A DNA stretch of 53,323 bases from Tardiphaga robiniae (GTDB taxonomy: Bacteria > Pseudomonadota > Alphaproteobacteria > Rhizobiales > Xanthobacteraceae). How positions within the stretch are numbered: the first letter of the stretch is position 1; every line of letters begins with the position of its first letter. The DNA is taken from contig NZ_JABMCJ010000061.1 in assembly GCF_013359755.1 (NCBI RefSeq), forward strand, positions 1-53,323, given 5' to 3'. Shown here in pieces: positions 1 to 8,357 of the stretch. A program made the position numbers and the translations under genes. The notes under the pieces were generated by a model, which was given only the letters and a program-made list of their open reading frames with translations, was not told the DNA's origin and made no database searches.

Positions 1-369
1 CCTTGGGACTTTAATTCGCGATCGGAGCGTTCGTCGAGGCAAAGTGCAAGCAACCGAAAAAACACCGCAGGCGGAACGTCGGGCACGCGCTCGGCGCCTC
101 CGAAAGTCCTGATGCACTCTAAATTGCGGAAAACCGCATCGCATCAGGCCCAAGGGTGCAATGGGCACCCGGCGTTCCGCACGCCCTCTCACAGGGGGCA
201 GGGAATGCAAGAGACGACGGCGCCCCCGCGCCGCAAACAATGGGGGCGATGACGCATGTCTTCAGAGCAGTGGCTGTTTGACAGTTGAATCTGCGATGGC
301 GCGTAGGCGCCAGAGGAATCCCTTCCTCAGCGTGGCTACGCCGCTTGGGGGAGGAGCAGGAAGAGCGTG
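1..369. other. Intergenic DNA with a run of hairpins, no supported gene
   Basis: I see no convincing protein gene here. Several inverted repeats lie close together: CCTGATGC (108-115) pairs with GCATCAGG (141-148) around an inner GCGG-AAAA-CCGC hairpin; GGGTGC (154-159) pairs with GCACCC (165-170); GGCGT (171-175) pairs with ACGCC (181-185); and a CGCCCCC/GGGGGCG pair lies around 210-238. The chain could be an unrecognised structured RNA or palindromic repeat DNA. The plus-strand reading frame at 161-388 runs through these hairpins, has no recognisable domain and enters the 3' end of the next gene, so I do not call it. Confidence 0.35.
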
Positions 370-1197
370 CTACTGCTTGAACGGATAGGCCAGTTGCCCG
401 GTGAATTCGGTCGGCAAAGGCTCGCCGTCGACACCGTAATTATCCGGCAGTTCACCCTTCGGCATGCGGAAGGTCCCGAACATGATGTCCCAGATCGGAA
501 ACGTGCCGGCGAAATTGGTATTACCGCCGCGCTCCAGCGACGTGTGGTGCCAGCGGTGGAACACCGGCGTCGCCAGCACATATTTGAACGGCCCGAGGGT
601 CCAGTTCAGATTGGCGTGCACGAAAGCCGAGTGGAAGGTCGTGAACGGGCCGACCCACAGCATGATGTTCGGCGAGATACCGGCCATCAATAGCAGCACG
701 TCGACCGCGACGGTGCCGAGAAACAGGTTGACCGGATGAAACCGTGCAGCGGAGATCCAGTCGATCTCTTCCGACGAATGATGGATGGCGTGGTACTTCC
801 AGAAGCCGCCGCCGTGATACATCCGGTGCAGCCAGTAGAGCATGAAGTCGGACACCACGAGGAAGAAGATCCCCTGTACCCAGAGCGGCATCTGCGCCAG
901 CGGCCCGTGGCCGTTGTCGTAGAAGGCAATCAGTTCATCGGCATCGTGAATATTGAAGACGACGGCAGCGCCGACCACGAGGAGTCCGATCCGCACGACG
1001 CGGGTGATCAGCGGCACGAAGAACCAGTAGACCACGTCGGTCACGATCTCCGTCTTGCGCCACCAGTGCTTGCCGGGATTGCAGGCCCAGAAATGCGTCA
1101 GCACCGTAAAGACCACCGCAACAACCAGCGTGATCGGCACCACCTTCATGATGGTCTCGCCGAACATGTTCAGGACTTCCATGGGGAGTATAGTCAT
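370..1197 (-). CDS. Sterol desaturase / fatty acid hydroxylase family membrane protein
   Basis: This is a di-iron, membrane-embedded oxygenase of the fatty acid hydroxylase superfamily, about 275 aa. The three expected histidine clusters are visible: HRMYH, then HAIHHSSEEIDW, then HRWHH near the C-terminus. They coordinate the two irons in this family. Hydrophobic segments before and between the clusters fit an integral membrane enzyme acting on a lipid, such as a fatty acid, hopanoid or sterol-like substrate; the substrate cannot be read from the sequence. I start at the ATG at 1197 because GAGG lies 5 nt upstream of it; an in-frame start at 1224 would add nine residues. The gene is monocistronic and divergent from the pilin gene. 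Family assignment is secure, exact function is not. Confidence 0.85.
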   Translation of the reverse strand: MTILPMEVLNMFGETIMKVVPITLVVAVVFTVLTHFWACNPGKHWWRKTEIVTDVVYWFFVPLITRVVRIGLLVVGAAVVFNIHDADELIAFYDNGHGPLAQMPLWVQGIFFLVVSDFMLYWLHRMYHGGGFWKYHAIHHSSEEIDWISAARFHPVNLFLGTVAVDVLLLMAGISPNIMLWVGPFTTFHSAFVHANLNWTLGPFKYVLATPVFHRWHHTSLERGGNTNFAGTFPIWDIMFGTFRMPKGELPDNYGVDGEPLPTEFTGQLAYPFKQ

Positions 1198-1307
1198 CGC
1201 GACCTCGTAGGCTCCGGAGGCCAAGAGTTACCGCGGTATGCTTAAGGAGCGATGAAGCGAAAAGGACACGCCTGGTGTCATCACACCCAAGTCATTCTAA
1301 AATCGCT

Positions 1308-1322
1308 TTAAGTAGGTATTTA
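1308..1322 (+). promoter_or_regulatory. Candidate CtrA box upstream of the Flp pilin gene
   Basis: The sequence reads TTAA-N7-TTTA, seven of eight positions matching the alphaproteobacterial CtrA consensus TTAA-N7-TTAA. It lies in an AT-rich stretch about 160 nt before the pilin start. In Caulobacter the pilA gene of the same type of cluster is CtrA-activated, which makes the site plausible. It is a short motif and binding is inferred only. Confidence 0.4.
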
Positions 1323-1482
1323 CCGTGCAAAAGAAGAGACAAATGCGACCGACTTTCATCAATCGAATTAACCGCACTGCAATTCCCCACTCCTAGTGTT
1401 CCCTCATGGTCACGGTGCTGAGAACGCCGGGGAGACCAGGCATCACGATCGACAGCCACGTGCACATATGGAGTTTTATATT

Positions 1483-1647
1483 ATGAAGAACCTCGTTTCG
1501 CGTTTCATGAAGGATGAGTCCGGCGCCACCGCTATCGAATACGGCCTGATTGCTGCCGGCATCTCGCTGGCCATCATCGCGGTCGTTAACGGCCTCGGCT
1601 CGAACCTGAACGGCAAGTTCACCTCGATCAACGGCTCGCTCAAGTAA
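1483..1647 (+). CDS. pilA: Flp/Fap family type IVb pilin
   Basis: A 54-aa prepilin, the major subunit of the Tad pilus. A short basic leader (residues 1-14) ends in Gly14 and is followed by ATAIEYGLIAAGIS. The prepilin peptidase is expected to cut after Gly14, leaving Glu at +5 followed by Tyr, the Flp signature. The hydrophobic helix continues to about residue 41. I chose ATG 1483 because GGAG at 1470-1473 is correctly spaced and the leader then has normal length; the frame stays open upstream but that part is not pilin-like. A strong terminator follows directly, so the pilin can be made in excess of the assembly proteins encoded downstream. Confidence 0.93.
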   Translation: MKNLVSRFMKDESGATAIEYGLIAAGISLAIIAVVNGLGSNLNGKFTSINGSLK

Positions 1648-1670
1648 GCGACTGTTACGAGTGCATCAAA

Positions 1671-1696
1671 GGCTCCGGTGTCCGGAGCCTTTTTTG
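1671..1696 (+). terminator. Rho-independent terminator after the pilin gene
   Basis: GGCTCCGG (1671-1678) and CCGGAGCC (1682-1689) form a perfect 8-bp stem with a 3-nt loop, followed at once by a T-run (TTTTTTG). It lies 23 nt after the pilin stop codon and would separate pilin expression from the rest of the cluster. Confidence 0.9.
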
Positions 1697-1734
1697 TTTC
1701 GGGATGCTGCTGAGCCGTCGTCGTCAAAAGTGTA

Positions 1735-1875
1735 ATGCGTATGAGACACCCCGACATTCCCCGCTCCGTCCTGCAGGGACTTCAGATCTCGCTCCGCGAC
1801 CCCGCCGGTCTGGTCTGCGCCGCATTGATTCTCGCGCTGGTCGCCGTCGCGATTCGGATCGCCAGCGTTTGGTAA
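1735..1875 (+). CDS. Possible 46-aa single-span membrane protein between pilin and cpaA
   Basis: A short reading frame runs from ATG 1735 to TAA 1873. The predicted peptide has a basic N-terminus (MRMRHPDIPRSV) and one hydrophobic stretch (AGLVCAALILALVAVAIRIA) near the C-terminus, with almost no soluble tail. I do not recognise a family. It lacks a clear Shine-Dalgarno sequence, but it lies between the pilin terminator and cpaA in the same direction, where small accessory membrane proteins occur in some Tad clusters. It may be a real small gene or a chance frame in high-GC DNA. Confidence 0.4.
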   Translation: MRMRHPDIPRSVLQGLQISLRDPAGLVCAALILALVAVAIRIASVW

Positions 1876-1950
1876 ATTCTTTCTTGTTGTCCGATTGTTC
1901 ATTTCTGCTGGCTAGGTTTTCCGTTGTCGCCGTAACGGGCCCTTGAAGCC

Positions 1951-2475
1951 ATGATCCTCGATTTGACGCGCCTCCTGCTGTTCCCGGGCCTGATGGCCTA
2001 TGCGGCGATCAGCGACCTTTTCACGATGACCATTTCGAACCGTATCTCGCTGCTGCTGGTGGCGGGCTTCGCCGTGCTGGCGATCTTCGGCGGGATGGGC
2101 CTTCACGATGCGCTGTCGCATCTCGGCGCGGGGGCGACCGTGCTGGTGGTCGCTTTCGCCTGTTTCGCGTTCGGCTGGATCGGTGGCGGCGATGCCAAGC
2201 TCGCCGCAGCTGCGGGACTGTGGTTCGGCTTCGACCATCTCCTGAACTACCTCGTTTACGCCTCGCTGTTCGGCGGCGCGCTCACATTGCTGCTGCTCCA
2301 GTTCCGGCAGTGGCCACTGCCCTATGCGCTCGGCGGCCAAGCCTGGCTGATGCGTCTGCATCACAAGGAAACCGGCATCCCTTACGGTATTGCCCTCGCC
2401 CTCGGCGCATTGCTCATTTACCCCGACACCGGATGGGTGAAGACGATCGACCTGGCGCGTCTCGCGCTTCACTAA
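1951..2475 (+). CDS. cpaA: Prepilin peptidase CpaA/TadV (A24 family)
   Basis: This 174-aa multi-pass inner-membrane aspartic protease cleaves Flp prepilins (and pseudopilins where present) after the leader glycine. Both catalytic aspartates are visible: Asp22 in AISDLFTMTISN and Asp81 in the GGGDAKL motif, matching the type IV prepilin peptidase arrangement. It has the short CpaA/TadV form, without the N-methyltransferase region of PilD-like enzymes. Hydrophobic segments fill most of the protein. It begins the assembly part of the Tad cluster and is followed by cpaB after a gap of about 120 nt. Confidence 0.93.
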   Translation: MILDLTRLLLFPGLMAYAAISDLFTMTISNRISLLLVAGFAVLAIFGGMGLHDALSHLGAGATVLVVAFACFAFGWIGGGDAKLAAAAGLWFGFDHLLNYLVYASLFGGALTLLLLQFRQWPLPYALGGQAWLMRLHHKETGIPYGIALALGALLIYPDTGWVKTIDLARLALH

Positions 2476-2490
2476 GATCGGAACTTTCTA

Positions 2491-2520
2491 TTAACGCGAT
2501 TTAGATACCGCTCATTAACC
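2491..2520 (+). promoter_or_regulatory. TTAA-rich promoter region upstream of cpaB, weak CtrA-like
   Basis: TTAA-N7-TAGA (2491-2505) and a TTAACC half-site (2515-2520) lie in the AT-rich gap before cpaB. The match to the CtrA consensus is poorer than that upstream of the pilin gene, but two such sites in one cluster support joint cell-cycle control. This is inference only. Confidence 0.25.
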
Positions 2521-2596
2521 ATGCTTTGACGAATAACTGGTCAACTCCCGTTACAGCGGCGGCAGCGTCGCGGCGTAATGTGGAAAGTTGAAGCGT

Positions 2597-3382
2597 ATGA
2601 ATACCGCACGCATTGTGGTCCTCGCCATTGCACTCGGCGCTGGCAGTGTGGCGCTATATCTTGCGAGCACATCGGACGCACCGCCGCCCCCTCAGGTCGC
2701 CGAAGCCCCGACAACTGACGTTCTCGTTGCCAAGGCCGATATCGCGCTCGGTCAGGCGCTCGGTCCCGATGATGTCCAGTGGCAGTCCTGGCCCGCATCA
2801 GCGGCGAGCACCAATGTCATCAGCCGTAACAGCCGCCCGGACGCAGCGACGCAAATCGCCGGCTCCATCGCGCGTTCGGCCTTCATTGCCGGCGAACCGA
2901 TCCGCGAACCGAAACTGGTGCGCGCCAATGGCGCTGGCTTCATGGCCGCCGTTCTGCCGACCGGCATGCGCGCCGTCTCCACCGAAATTTCGCCGGAAAC
3001 CGGCGCCGGCGGCTTCATTCTGCCAAACGACCGCGTCGACGTAATCCTGTCGAAGCGCGAACGTGGCACGGATCGCAGCGGCATTGAGGTCATCAACTCC
3101 GAGATCATCCTGAACAATATCCGCATTCTCGCCATCGATCAGGCGCCCAAGGAAAAGGATGGTCAGAATTCAGTCGTCGGCAAGACCGCAACGCTCGAAT
3201 TGAAGCCCGAACAGGCCGAGTTGCTCGCCCGCGCGCGGCAGAGCGGCACGATCTCACTGGCATTGCGGGCCCTGGTCGACGCTAACGCGCCTGCGCCGGT
3301 TGAAGATCCCAATGGCGGTAAGCGCGACAGTATTAGCATCGTGCGTTACGGCATCCCGTCGACCGCGACCATGACGAAGTGA
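2597..3382 (+). CDS. cpaB: Flp pilus assembly protein CpaB (RcpC)
   Basis: A periplasmic Tad-pilus protein of about 261 aa with an N-terminal membrane anchor (RIVVLAIALGAGSVALYLAS). It is followed by a SAF/RcpC-type domain recognisable from ADIALGQALGPDDVQWQSWP and FILPNDRVDVILSK. In this family CpaB acts with the secretin, probably in the periplasm at the peptidoglycan or the channel entrance. ATG 2597 is preferred over an in-frame TTG at 2588 because GGAAAG at 2582-2587 is well spaced only for the ATG. The stop lies 17 nt before the chosen cpaC start, consistent with an operon. Confidence 0.92.
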   Translation: MNTARIVVLAIALGAGSVALYLASTSDAPPPPQVAEAPTTDVLVAKADIALGQALGPDDVQWQSWPASAASTNVISRNSRPDAATQIAGSIARSAFIAGEPIREPKLVRANGAGFMAAVLPTGMRAVSTEISPETGAGGFILPNDRVDVILSKRERGTDRSGIEVINSEIILNNIRILAIDQAPKEKDGQNSVVGKTATLELKPEQAELLARARQSGTISLALRALVDANAPAPVEDPNGGKRDSISIVRYGIPSTATMTK

Positions 3383-3399
3383 TCAAGAGGACGCAGGCG

Positions 3400-4854
3400 A
3401 TGAAGCGCATCACAACAGGCGGATCGATGCGGGCTCTTGCAGCCCGCGCGCTGTCGCTCACCGCCATCACGGCGCTCACGATCAATCCCGTATCGACGCC
3501 CGTTTTCGCGGCCGACTCCGCGTCCATGCAAGCCGGCAGCGCCGGCGCCTTGAACGCAAAATTCCTGCCGCTCGGCATCGGCAAGTCGATCGTTATCGAC
3601 CTGCCGCGCGACATCAAGGATGTGCTGGTCGCCGATCCCAAGATCGCCAACGCCGTCGTGCGTTCGGCGCAGCGCGCCTACATCATCGGTGCGACCGTAG
3701 GCCAGACCAACATCGTATTCTTCGACGTCAACGGCCAGCAGATCGCCGCCTATGATATCGCCGTCACGCGCGACCTGAATGGTATTCGGGCCGCGCTCAA
3801 GCAGACCATGCCCAATACGGATATTCGCATCGAAGGTCTCGGCGATGGCGTGATGCTGTCGGGTACGGCATCGAGTCAGGTCGAAGCGCAGCAGGCCGCG
3901 GACCTCGCGGCGCGCCTCGTCGGCGGCATGGACAAGGTCGTGAACAGCATCTCGGTGCGCGGGCGTGATCAGGTCATGCTCAAGGTCACCGTTGCGGAAG
4001 TCCAGCGCAACATTGTCAAGCAGCTCGGCGTCGATCTGTCGGCATCGATGAGCTACGGCACGTCCGTCGTCAACTTCAACAATAGCAACCCGTTCACGGC
4101 GCGCGGCGGCAGCCTGGTCTCCGATAATGCCCTCAAGGCATCCTTCGGATCGACGCCATCCGTCACGGCGACGCTGAAAGCGATGGAAAACGCCGGCGTC
4201 ATCCGGACGCTTGCCGAGCCCACGCTGACCGCGATCTCCGGCGAGACCGCCAATTTCCTTGCGGGTGGCGAATTCCCGGTCCCCGGCGGCAATACCTGCG
4301 ATCCCACGACGCGGATCTGCACGACGCAGATCACCTTCAAGAAATTCGGTATTTCGCTGGGCTTTACGCCGGTGGTTCTGAGCGAAGGTCGTATCAGCCT
4401 GCGTGTCGGCACCGAAGTCTCCGAGCTATCGCAGGAAAATTCCGTCACGATCAGCGGAACGTCGATCCCGGCGATCAAGGTCAACCGTGCGGACACCACG
4501 CTCGAGATTCCGTCCGGCGGTTCGATGGTAATGGCCGGCCTTATCAAGCAGCAGACCAAAGCGGCCATCAGCGGCCTGCCGGGCATGTCGCAATTGCCTG
4601 TGCTGGGCACGCTGTTCCGCAGCCGGGATTACGTCAACAACAACACCGAGCTGATGGTCCTGGTCACGCCCTATGTGGTCCGCGCCGTCGCGCAGAAGGA
4701 TCTCTCGCGTCCGGATGACGGCTTCGTGGATGCATCCGATCCGCAGGCCGATCTGCTCGGCAACGTCAACCGCATCTATGGCGCACCGCACCGCACCGAG
4801 CCGACCCAACCGACGCGCAGCTATCGTGGTGTTTTCGGCTTCATCACGGATTGA
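3400..4854 (+). CDS. cpaC: Type II/III secretin family protein CpaC (RcpA)
   Basis: The outer-membrane secretin that forms the pore for the Tad pilus, about 484 aa. It has a signal peptide (cleavage near VFAADS), an N-terminal pilus-secretin domain (FLPLGIGKSIVIDLPRDIK), a BON-like middle region (around residues 120-170) and a C-terminal secretin domain with VPVxGxx-like elements and FRSRDYVNNNTELMVLVTP. The length is usual for CpaC. ATG 3400 has AAGAGG 9 nt upstream; a GTG at 3379 overlapping the cpaB stop would lengthen the signal peptide without need. It overlaps the possible TTG start of cpaD by 4 nt. Confidence 0.94.
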   Translation: MKRITTGGSMRALAARALSLTAITALTINPVSTPVFAADSASMQAGSAGALNAKFLPLGIGKSIVIDLPRDIKDVLVADPKIANAVVRSAQRAYIIGATVGQTNIVFFDVNGQQIAAYDIAVTRDLNGIRAALKQTMPNTDIRIEGLGDGVMLSGTASSQVEAQQAADLAARLVGGMDKVVNSISVRGRDQVMLKVTVAEVQRNIVKQLGVDLSASMSYGTSVVNFNNSNPFTARGGSLVSDNALKASFGSTPSVTATLKAMENAGVIRTLAEPTLTAISGETANFLAGGEFPVPGGNTCDPTTRICTTQITFKKFGISLGFTPVVLSEGRISLRVGTEVSELSQENSVTISGTSIPAIKVNRADTTLEIPSGGSMVMAGLIKQQTKAAISGLPGMSQLPVLGTLFRSRDYVNNNTELMVLVTPYVVRAVAQKDLSRPDDGFVDASDPQADLLGNVNRIYGAPHRTEPTQPTRSYRGVFGFITD

Positions 4855-4871
4855 GACGGGGCAAGTATCCG

Positions 4872-5612
4872 ATGACCATGATCAATCACACAGCGATACA
4901 CTCTTCGCGCACACGGACCGCCACTGGCGCGCTGCTGTTCCTGGCGCTTGCGCTCGGCGGCTGCAAGACCGTTGCGCAGGACACGACGTCGAGCATACCG
5001 GACGATTACCGGCTGCGGCATCCCATCGTTGTCGAAGAACGGGCCAAGACCACCGAGGTCTTCGTCGGCAGCCAGCGCGGCGGCCTGTCGGCCACACAGC
5101 GCGCGGATATCGTATCGCTCGGTCAGGACTGGTTGCGCGAAGGCACCGGCGTCATCACTGCGGAGGTGCCGGTCAATACACCGAATGCACGCGCCGCCAG
5201 AGAGTCTTATCGTGAGGTTCATTCGCTCCTGATGGCGATTGGCGTGCCCCAGAACGGCGTCCTGATGCGTAGCTATCAGCCGAGCGATCCGCGTATGTTG
5301 CCGACCATCCGCGTCAGCTACCCGCTGATCGCGGCTTCGGCCGGTCCGTGCGGCACCTGGCCCGACGACCTTGCGTCGTCGATCAAGAACAAGGGCTATC
5401 TCGCGAACAAGCCATATTACAATCTCGGCTGCGCCCAGCAACGCAATCTCGCCGCCATGGTCGCCAATCCTTCGGACCTGGTTCAGCCGCGCGCCGAAAC
5501 CCCTGTCTATGCCGGCCGACGTACCGTCGTGCTGGACAAGTATCGCAAGGGTGAGAGCACCGCGACGACCTATCCCGAAGACAAGACCAGAATCAGCAAT
5601 GTGGGCCAATGA
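4872..5612 (+). CDS. cpaD: Pilus assembly lipoprotein CpaD
   Basis: A 246-aa outer-membrane lipoprotein of the CpaD family, thought to help assemble or stabilise the secretin. The signal sequence ends in a lipobox, LALGGC, followed by KTVAQD. The mature part carries the CpaD features YRLRHPIVVEE and, near the C-terminus, GCAQQRNLAAMVANPSDLV, typical of the domain end. ATG 4872 was chosen since it directly precedes a normal lipoprotein signal; the frame is open upstream to a TTG at 4851. The stop codon overlaps the cpaE start (ATGA), indicating translational coupling. Confidence 0.92.
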   Translation: MTMINHTAIHSSRTRTATGALLFLALALGGCKTVAQDTTSSIPDDYRLRHPIVVEERAKTTEVFVGSQRGGLSATQRADIVSLGQDWLREGTGVITAEVPVNTPNARAARESYREVHSLLMAIGVPQNGVLMRSYQPSDPRMLPTIRVSYPLIAASAGPCGTWPDDLASSIKNKGYLANKPYYNLGCAQQRNLAAMVANPSDLVQPRAETPVYAGRRTVVLDKYRKGESTATTYPEDKTRISNVGQ

Positions 5613-6871
5613 TTAGCTACGCGCAGAAAACCGCAGACGAGCAGCCCTCCGCACCCGCAGCAGAGGAGCATATTGCGCCGGCACCGCGGGTGTCGGTGCA
5701 GGCGTTCTGCGAGACCGTGGAAACCGCTGCCGCTGTGCAGGCCGCCGCCGAGGACAGGCGCCTGGGCAAGGCTCACATCAAGATCCAGATGGGCGGCATG
5801 CCTGCGGCCATCGAGGCCTATCGGTCGGCACCGACGCCGAACGTCATCGTTCTCGAGACCGAACCGCGCGGCGACATTCTCGCTGGCCTTGATCAACTGG
5901 CGACAGTTTGCGATTCCGGTACCCGCGTGGTGGTGATCGGCAAGGTCAACGATGTCACGCTCTACCGCGAGCTCGTTCGTCGCGGCGTCAGCGACTACGT
6001 GATCGCGCCTGTTGCGACGATCGACGTCGTTCGTTCGATCTGCGGATTGTTCTCGGCGCCGGAAGCCAAGGCGGTCGGCCGTATCATTGCCGTAGTCGGC
6101 GCCAAGGGCGGCGTCGGCGCGTCCACCATCGCTCACAACGTCGCCTGGGCGATCGCGCGCGATCTGGCGCTGGACTCCGTTGTCGCCGACCTCGATCTTG
6201 CCTTTGGAACCGCCGGGCTGGACTACAACCAGGACCCGCCGCAAGGCATCGCCGACGCAGTGTTTTCGCCGGATCGTGTCGACACCGCCTTCATCGACCG
6301 TCTACTGTCGAAGTGCACCGACCATCTCAGCCTGCTGGCTGCCCCCGCCACGCTGGACCGCGTCTACGATTTTGGCGCCGAGGCCTTCGACTCGATCTTT
6401 GACACGCTGCGGTCGACAATGCCCTGCATCGTGCTCGACGTGCCGCATCAATGGTCGGGATGGACCAAGCGGGCCCTGATCGGCGCGGACGACATCCTGA
6501 TCGTCGCGGCGCCGGATCTCGCCAACCTGCGCAATACCAAGAACATGTACGATCTGATAAAGGCCTCGCGCCCCAATGATCGCGCACCGCTGTACTGCCT
6601 CAATCAGGTCGGCGTTCCAAAGCGGCCCGAAATCAGCGCCAGCGAATTCGCCAAGGCCATCGAGACACCGCCGATCGTCACGATCCCGTTCGATCCACAG
6701 ATGTTCGGCTCGGCCGCTAACAATGGTCAGATGATTGCCGAAATTGCGGCCGGCCATCGCACCACCGAACTCTTTCTGCAAATTGCGCAGCGGCTGACGG
6801 GCCGCGGCGAGGCCAAGAAGCCACGAGGATCCTTCCTGGGTCCGTTCCTGGAGAAATTGCGGTCGAAGTAA
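5609..6871 (+). CDS. cpaE: Pilus assembly ATPase CpaE (MinD/ParA-like, TadZ)
   Basis: A 420-aa protein with an N-terminal receiver-like domain (about residues 30-145) and a C-terminal MinD/ParA-type ATPase. The deviant Walker A motif GAKGGVGAS lies near residues 163-171, and a Walker B-like VVADLDLAFG follows. In this family CpaE/TadZ places the Tad machine at the cell pole. The N-terminal domain resembles response-regulator folds, but I see no clear evidence that it is phosphorylated. It overlaps cpaD by 4 nt and is followed by cpaF after 21 nt. Confidence 0.93.
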   Translation: MISYAQKTADEQPSAPAAEEHIAPAPRVSVQAFCETVETAAAVQAAAEDRRLGKAHIKIQMGGMPAAIEAYRSAPTPNVIVLETEPRGDILAGLDQLATVCDSGTRVVVIGKVNDVTLYRELVRRGVSDYVIAPVATIDVVRSICGLFSAPEAKAVGRIIAVVGAKGGVGASTIAHNVAWAIARDLALDSVVADLDLAFGTAGLDYNQDPPQGIADAVFSPDRVDTAFIDRLLSKCTDHLSLLAAPATLDRVYDFGAEAFDSIFDTLRSTMPCIVLDVPHQWSGWTKRALIGADDILIVAAPDLANLRNTKNMYDLIKASRPNDRAPLYCLNQVGVPKRPEISASEFAKAIETPPIVTIPFDPQMFGSAANNGQMIAEIAAGHRTTELFLQIAQRLTGRGEAKKPRGSFLGPFLEKLRSK

Positions 6872-6892
6872 TTCACCGCATGGAGTGTTGTC

Positions 6893-8350
6893 GTGTTTGG
6901 TAAGCGTAGCGGAACAGATACCGATGTCCGGGCCGTCAAGCCCGCCAGCGCGCCGGAGCCCTCTCCCGGCGCGATGGCTGCGTCTGCGCCACCGGCTGTG
7001 TCATCGCCGCCGCTGTCACCCGCGCGTGCTGCACCAGCGGCCCCCGTCATCGCAGAGCGTCGCTCCGAAAATTACTATCAGGTCAAAGCGACGATTTTCG
7101 GCGCCCTGATCGAGGCGATCGATCTCGCGCAGCTCGCCAAGCTCGACGGAGAATCCGCGCGCGAGGAAATCCGCGACATCGTCAACGAGATCATCGCGAT
7201 CAAGAACATCGTGATGTCCATTGCCGAGCAGGAAGAACTGCTCGACGACATCTGCAACGACGTGCTCGGTTACGGGCCGCTCGAGCCGCTTCTGGCGCGC
7301 GACGACATCGCCGACATCATGGTCAATGGTGCCGGCACGGTGTTCATCGAAGTCGCCGGCAAGATCCAGAAGACCGGCATCCGCTTCCGCGACAATCAGC
7401 AGTTGCTGAATATCTGCCAGCGCATCGTCAGCCAGGTCGGCCGCCGCGTCGATGAATCCTCACCGATCTGCGACGCTCGTCTTGCCGACGGCTCGCGCGT
7501 CAACGCCATCGTGCCGCCGCTGGCCATCGATGGTCCTGCGCTGACGATTCGTAAGTTCAAGAAGGACAAGCTGACGCTCGAGCAGCTGGTCAAATTCGGC
7601 GCGATCTCGCCGGACGGCGCCCAGATCCTTCAGATCATCGGCCGCTGCCGCGCCAACGTGCTGATCTCCGGCGGTACCGGTTCGGGCAAGACCACGCTGC
7701 TGAACTGTCTCACCAACTATATCGACGACGACGAGCGCATCATCACCTGCGAAGACGCCGCTGAACTTCAGCTGCAGCAGCCCCACGTGGTGCGGCTCGA
7801 AACCCGGCCGCCGAACATCGAGGGCGAAGGCCAGGTCACGATGCGCGAACTGGTGCGTAACTGTCTGCGTATGCGTCCGGAGCGGATCATCGTCGGCGAA
7901 GTCCGCGGACCCGAGGCATTCGACCTGTTGCAGGCGATGAATACCGGCCATGACGGCTCGATGGGCACCCTCCACGCCAACAATCCGCGTGAAGCGCTGT
8001 CGCGCTGCGAATCCATGATCACCATGGGTGGCTTCTCGCTGCCCTCGCGCACCATTCGCGAAATGATCTGCGCGTCGATCGACGTCATCGTACAGGCCGC
8101 CCGTCTGCGCGACGGCTCGCGCCGCATCACGCACATCACCGAGGTGATGGGCATGGAAGGCGACACCATCATTACGCAGGACCTGTTCGTCTACGACATG
8201 GTCGGTGAAGACGCCAACGGCAACATCATCGGACGGCACCGCTCGACCGGTATTGGCCGCCCGCGGTTCTGGGATCGTGCCCGCTATTACGGCGAGGAGA
8301 AGCGGCTCGCGGCGGCGCTCGATGCTGCCGAAGTCATAGCGCCGAACTGA
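6893..8350 (+). CDS. cpaF: Tad pilus secretion ATPase CpaF (TadA)
   Basis: The hexameric GspE/VirB11-type ATPase that powers pilus extension and retraction, 485 aa. The Walker A motif [11 protein letters not shown] is near residues 260-268; an Asp box region ([12 protein letters not shown]), Walker B ([17 protein letters not shown]) and His box ([18 protein letters not shown]) follow in the usual order. The first 50 residues are Pro/Ala-rich and probably flexible. The start is GTG 6893 with GGAG at 6882-6885; no better ATG is available. It lies in the middle of the assembly operon, 7 nt before tadB. Confidence 0.95.
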   Translation: MFGKRSGTDTDVRAVKPASAPEPSPGAMAASAPPAVSSPPLSPARAAPAAPVIAERRSENYYQVKATIFGALIEAIDLAQLAKLDGESAREEIRDIVNEIIAIKNIVMSIAEQEELLDDICNDVLGYGPLEPLLARDDIADIMVNGAGTVFIEVAGKIQKTGIRFRDNQQLLNICQRIVSQVGRRVDESSPICDARLADGSRVNAIVPPLAIDGPALTIRKFKKDKLTLEQLVKFGAISPDGAQILQIIGRCRANVLISGGTGSGKTTLLNCLTNYIDDDERIITCEDAAELQLQQPHVVRLETRPPNIEGEGQVTMRELVRNCLRMRPERIIVGEVRGPEAFDLLQAMNTGHDGSMGTLHANNPREALSRCESMITMGGFSLPSRTIREMICASIDVIVQAARLRDGSRRITHITEVMGMEGDTIITQDLFVYDMVGEDANGNIIGRHRSTGIGRPRFWDRARYYGEEKRLAAALDAAEVIAPN

Positions 8351-8357
8351 GGAGCGA

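Noticed and set aside
161-388. 75-aa plus-strand frame near the window start
   Set aside because: It is composed of Arg/Gly-rich low-complexity sequence, crosses several hairpins and runs into the 3' end of the desaturase gene; no family likeness.
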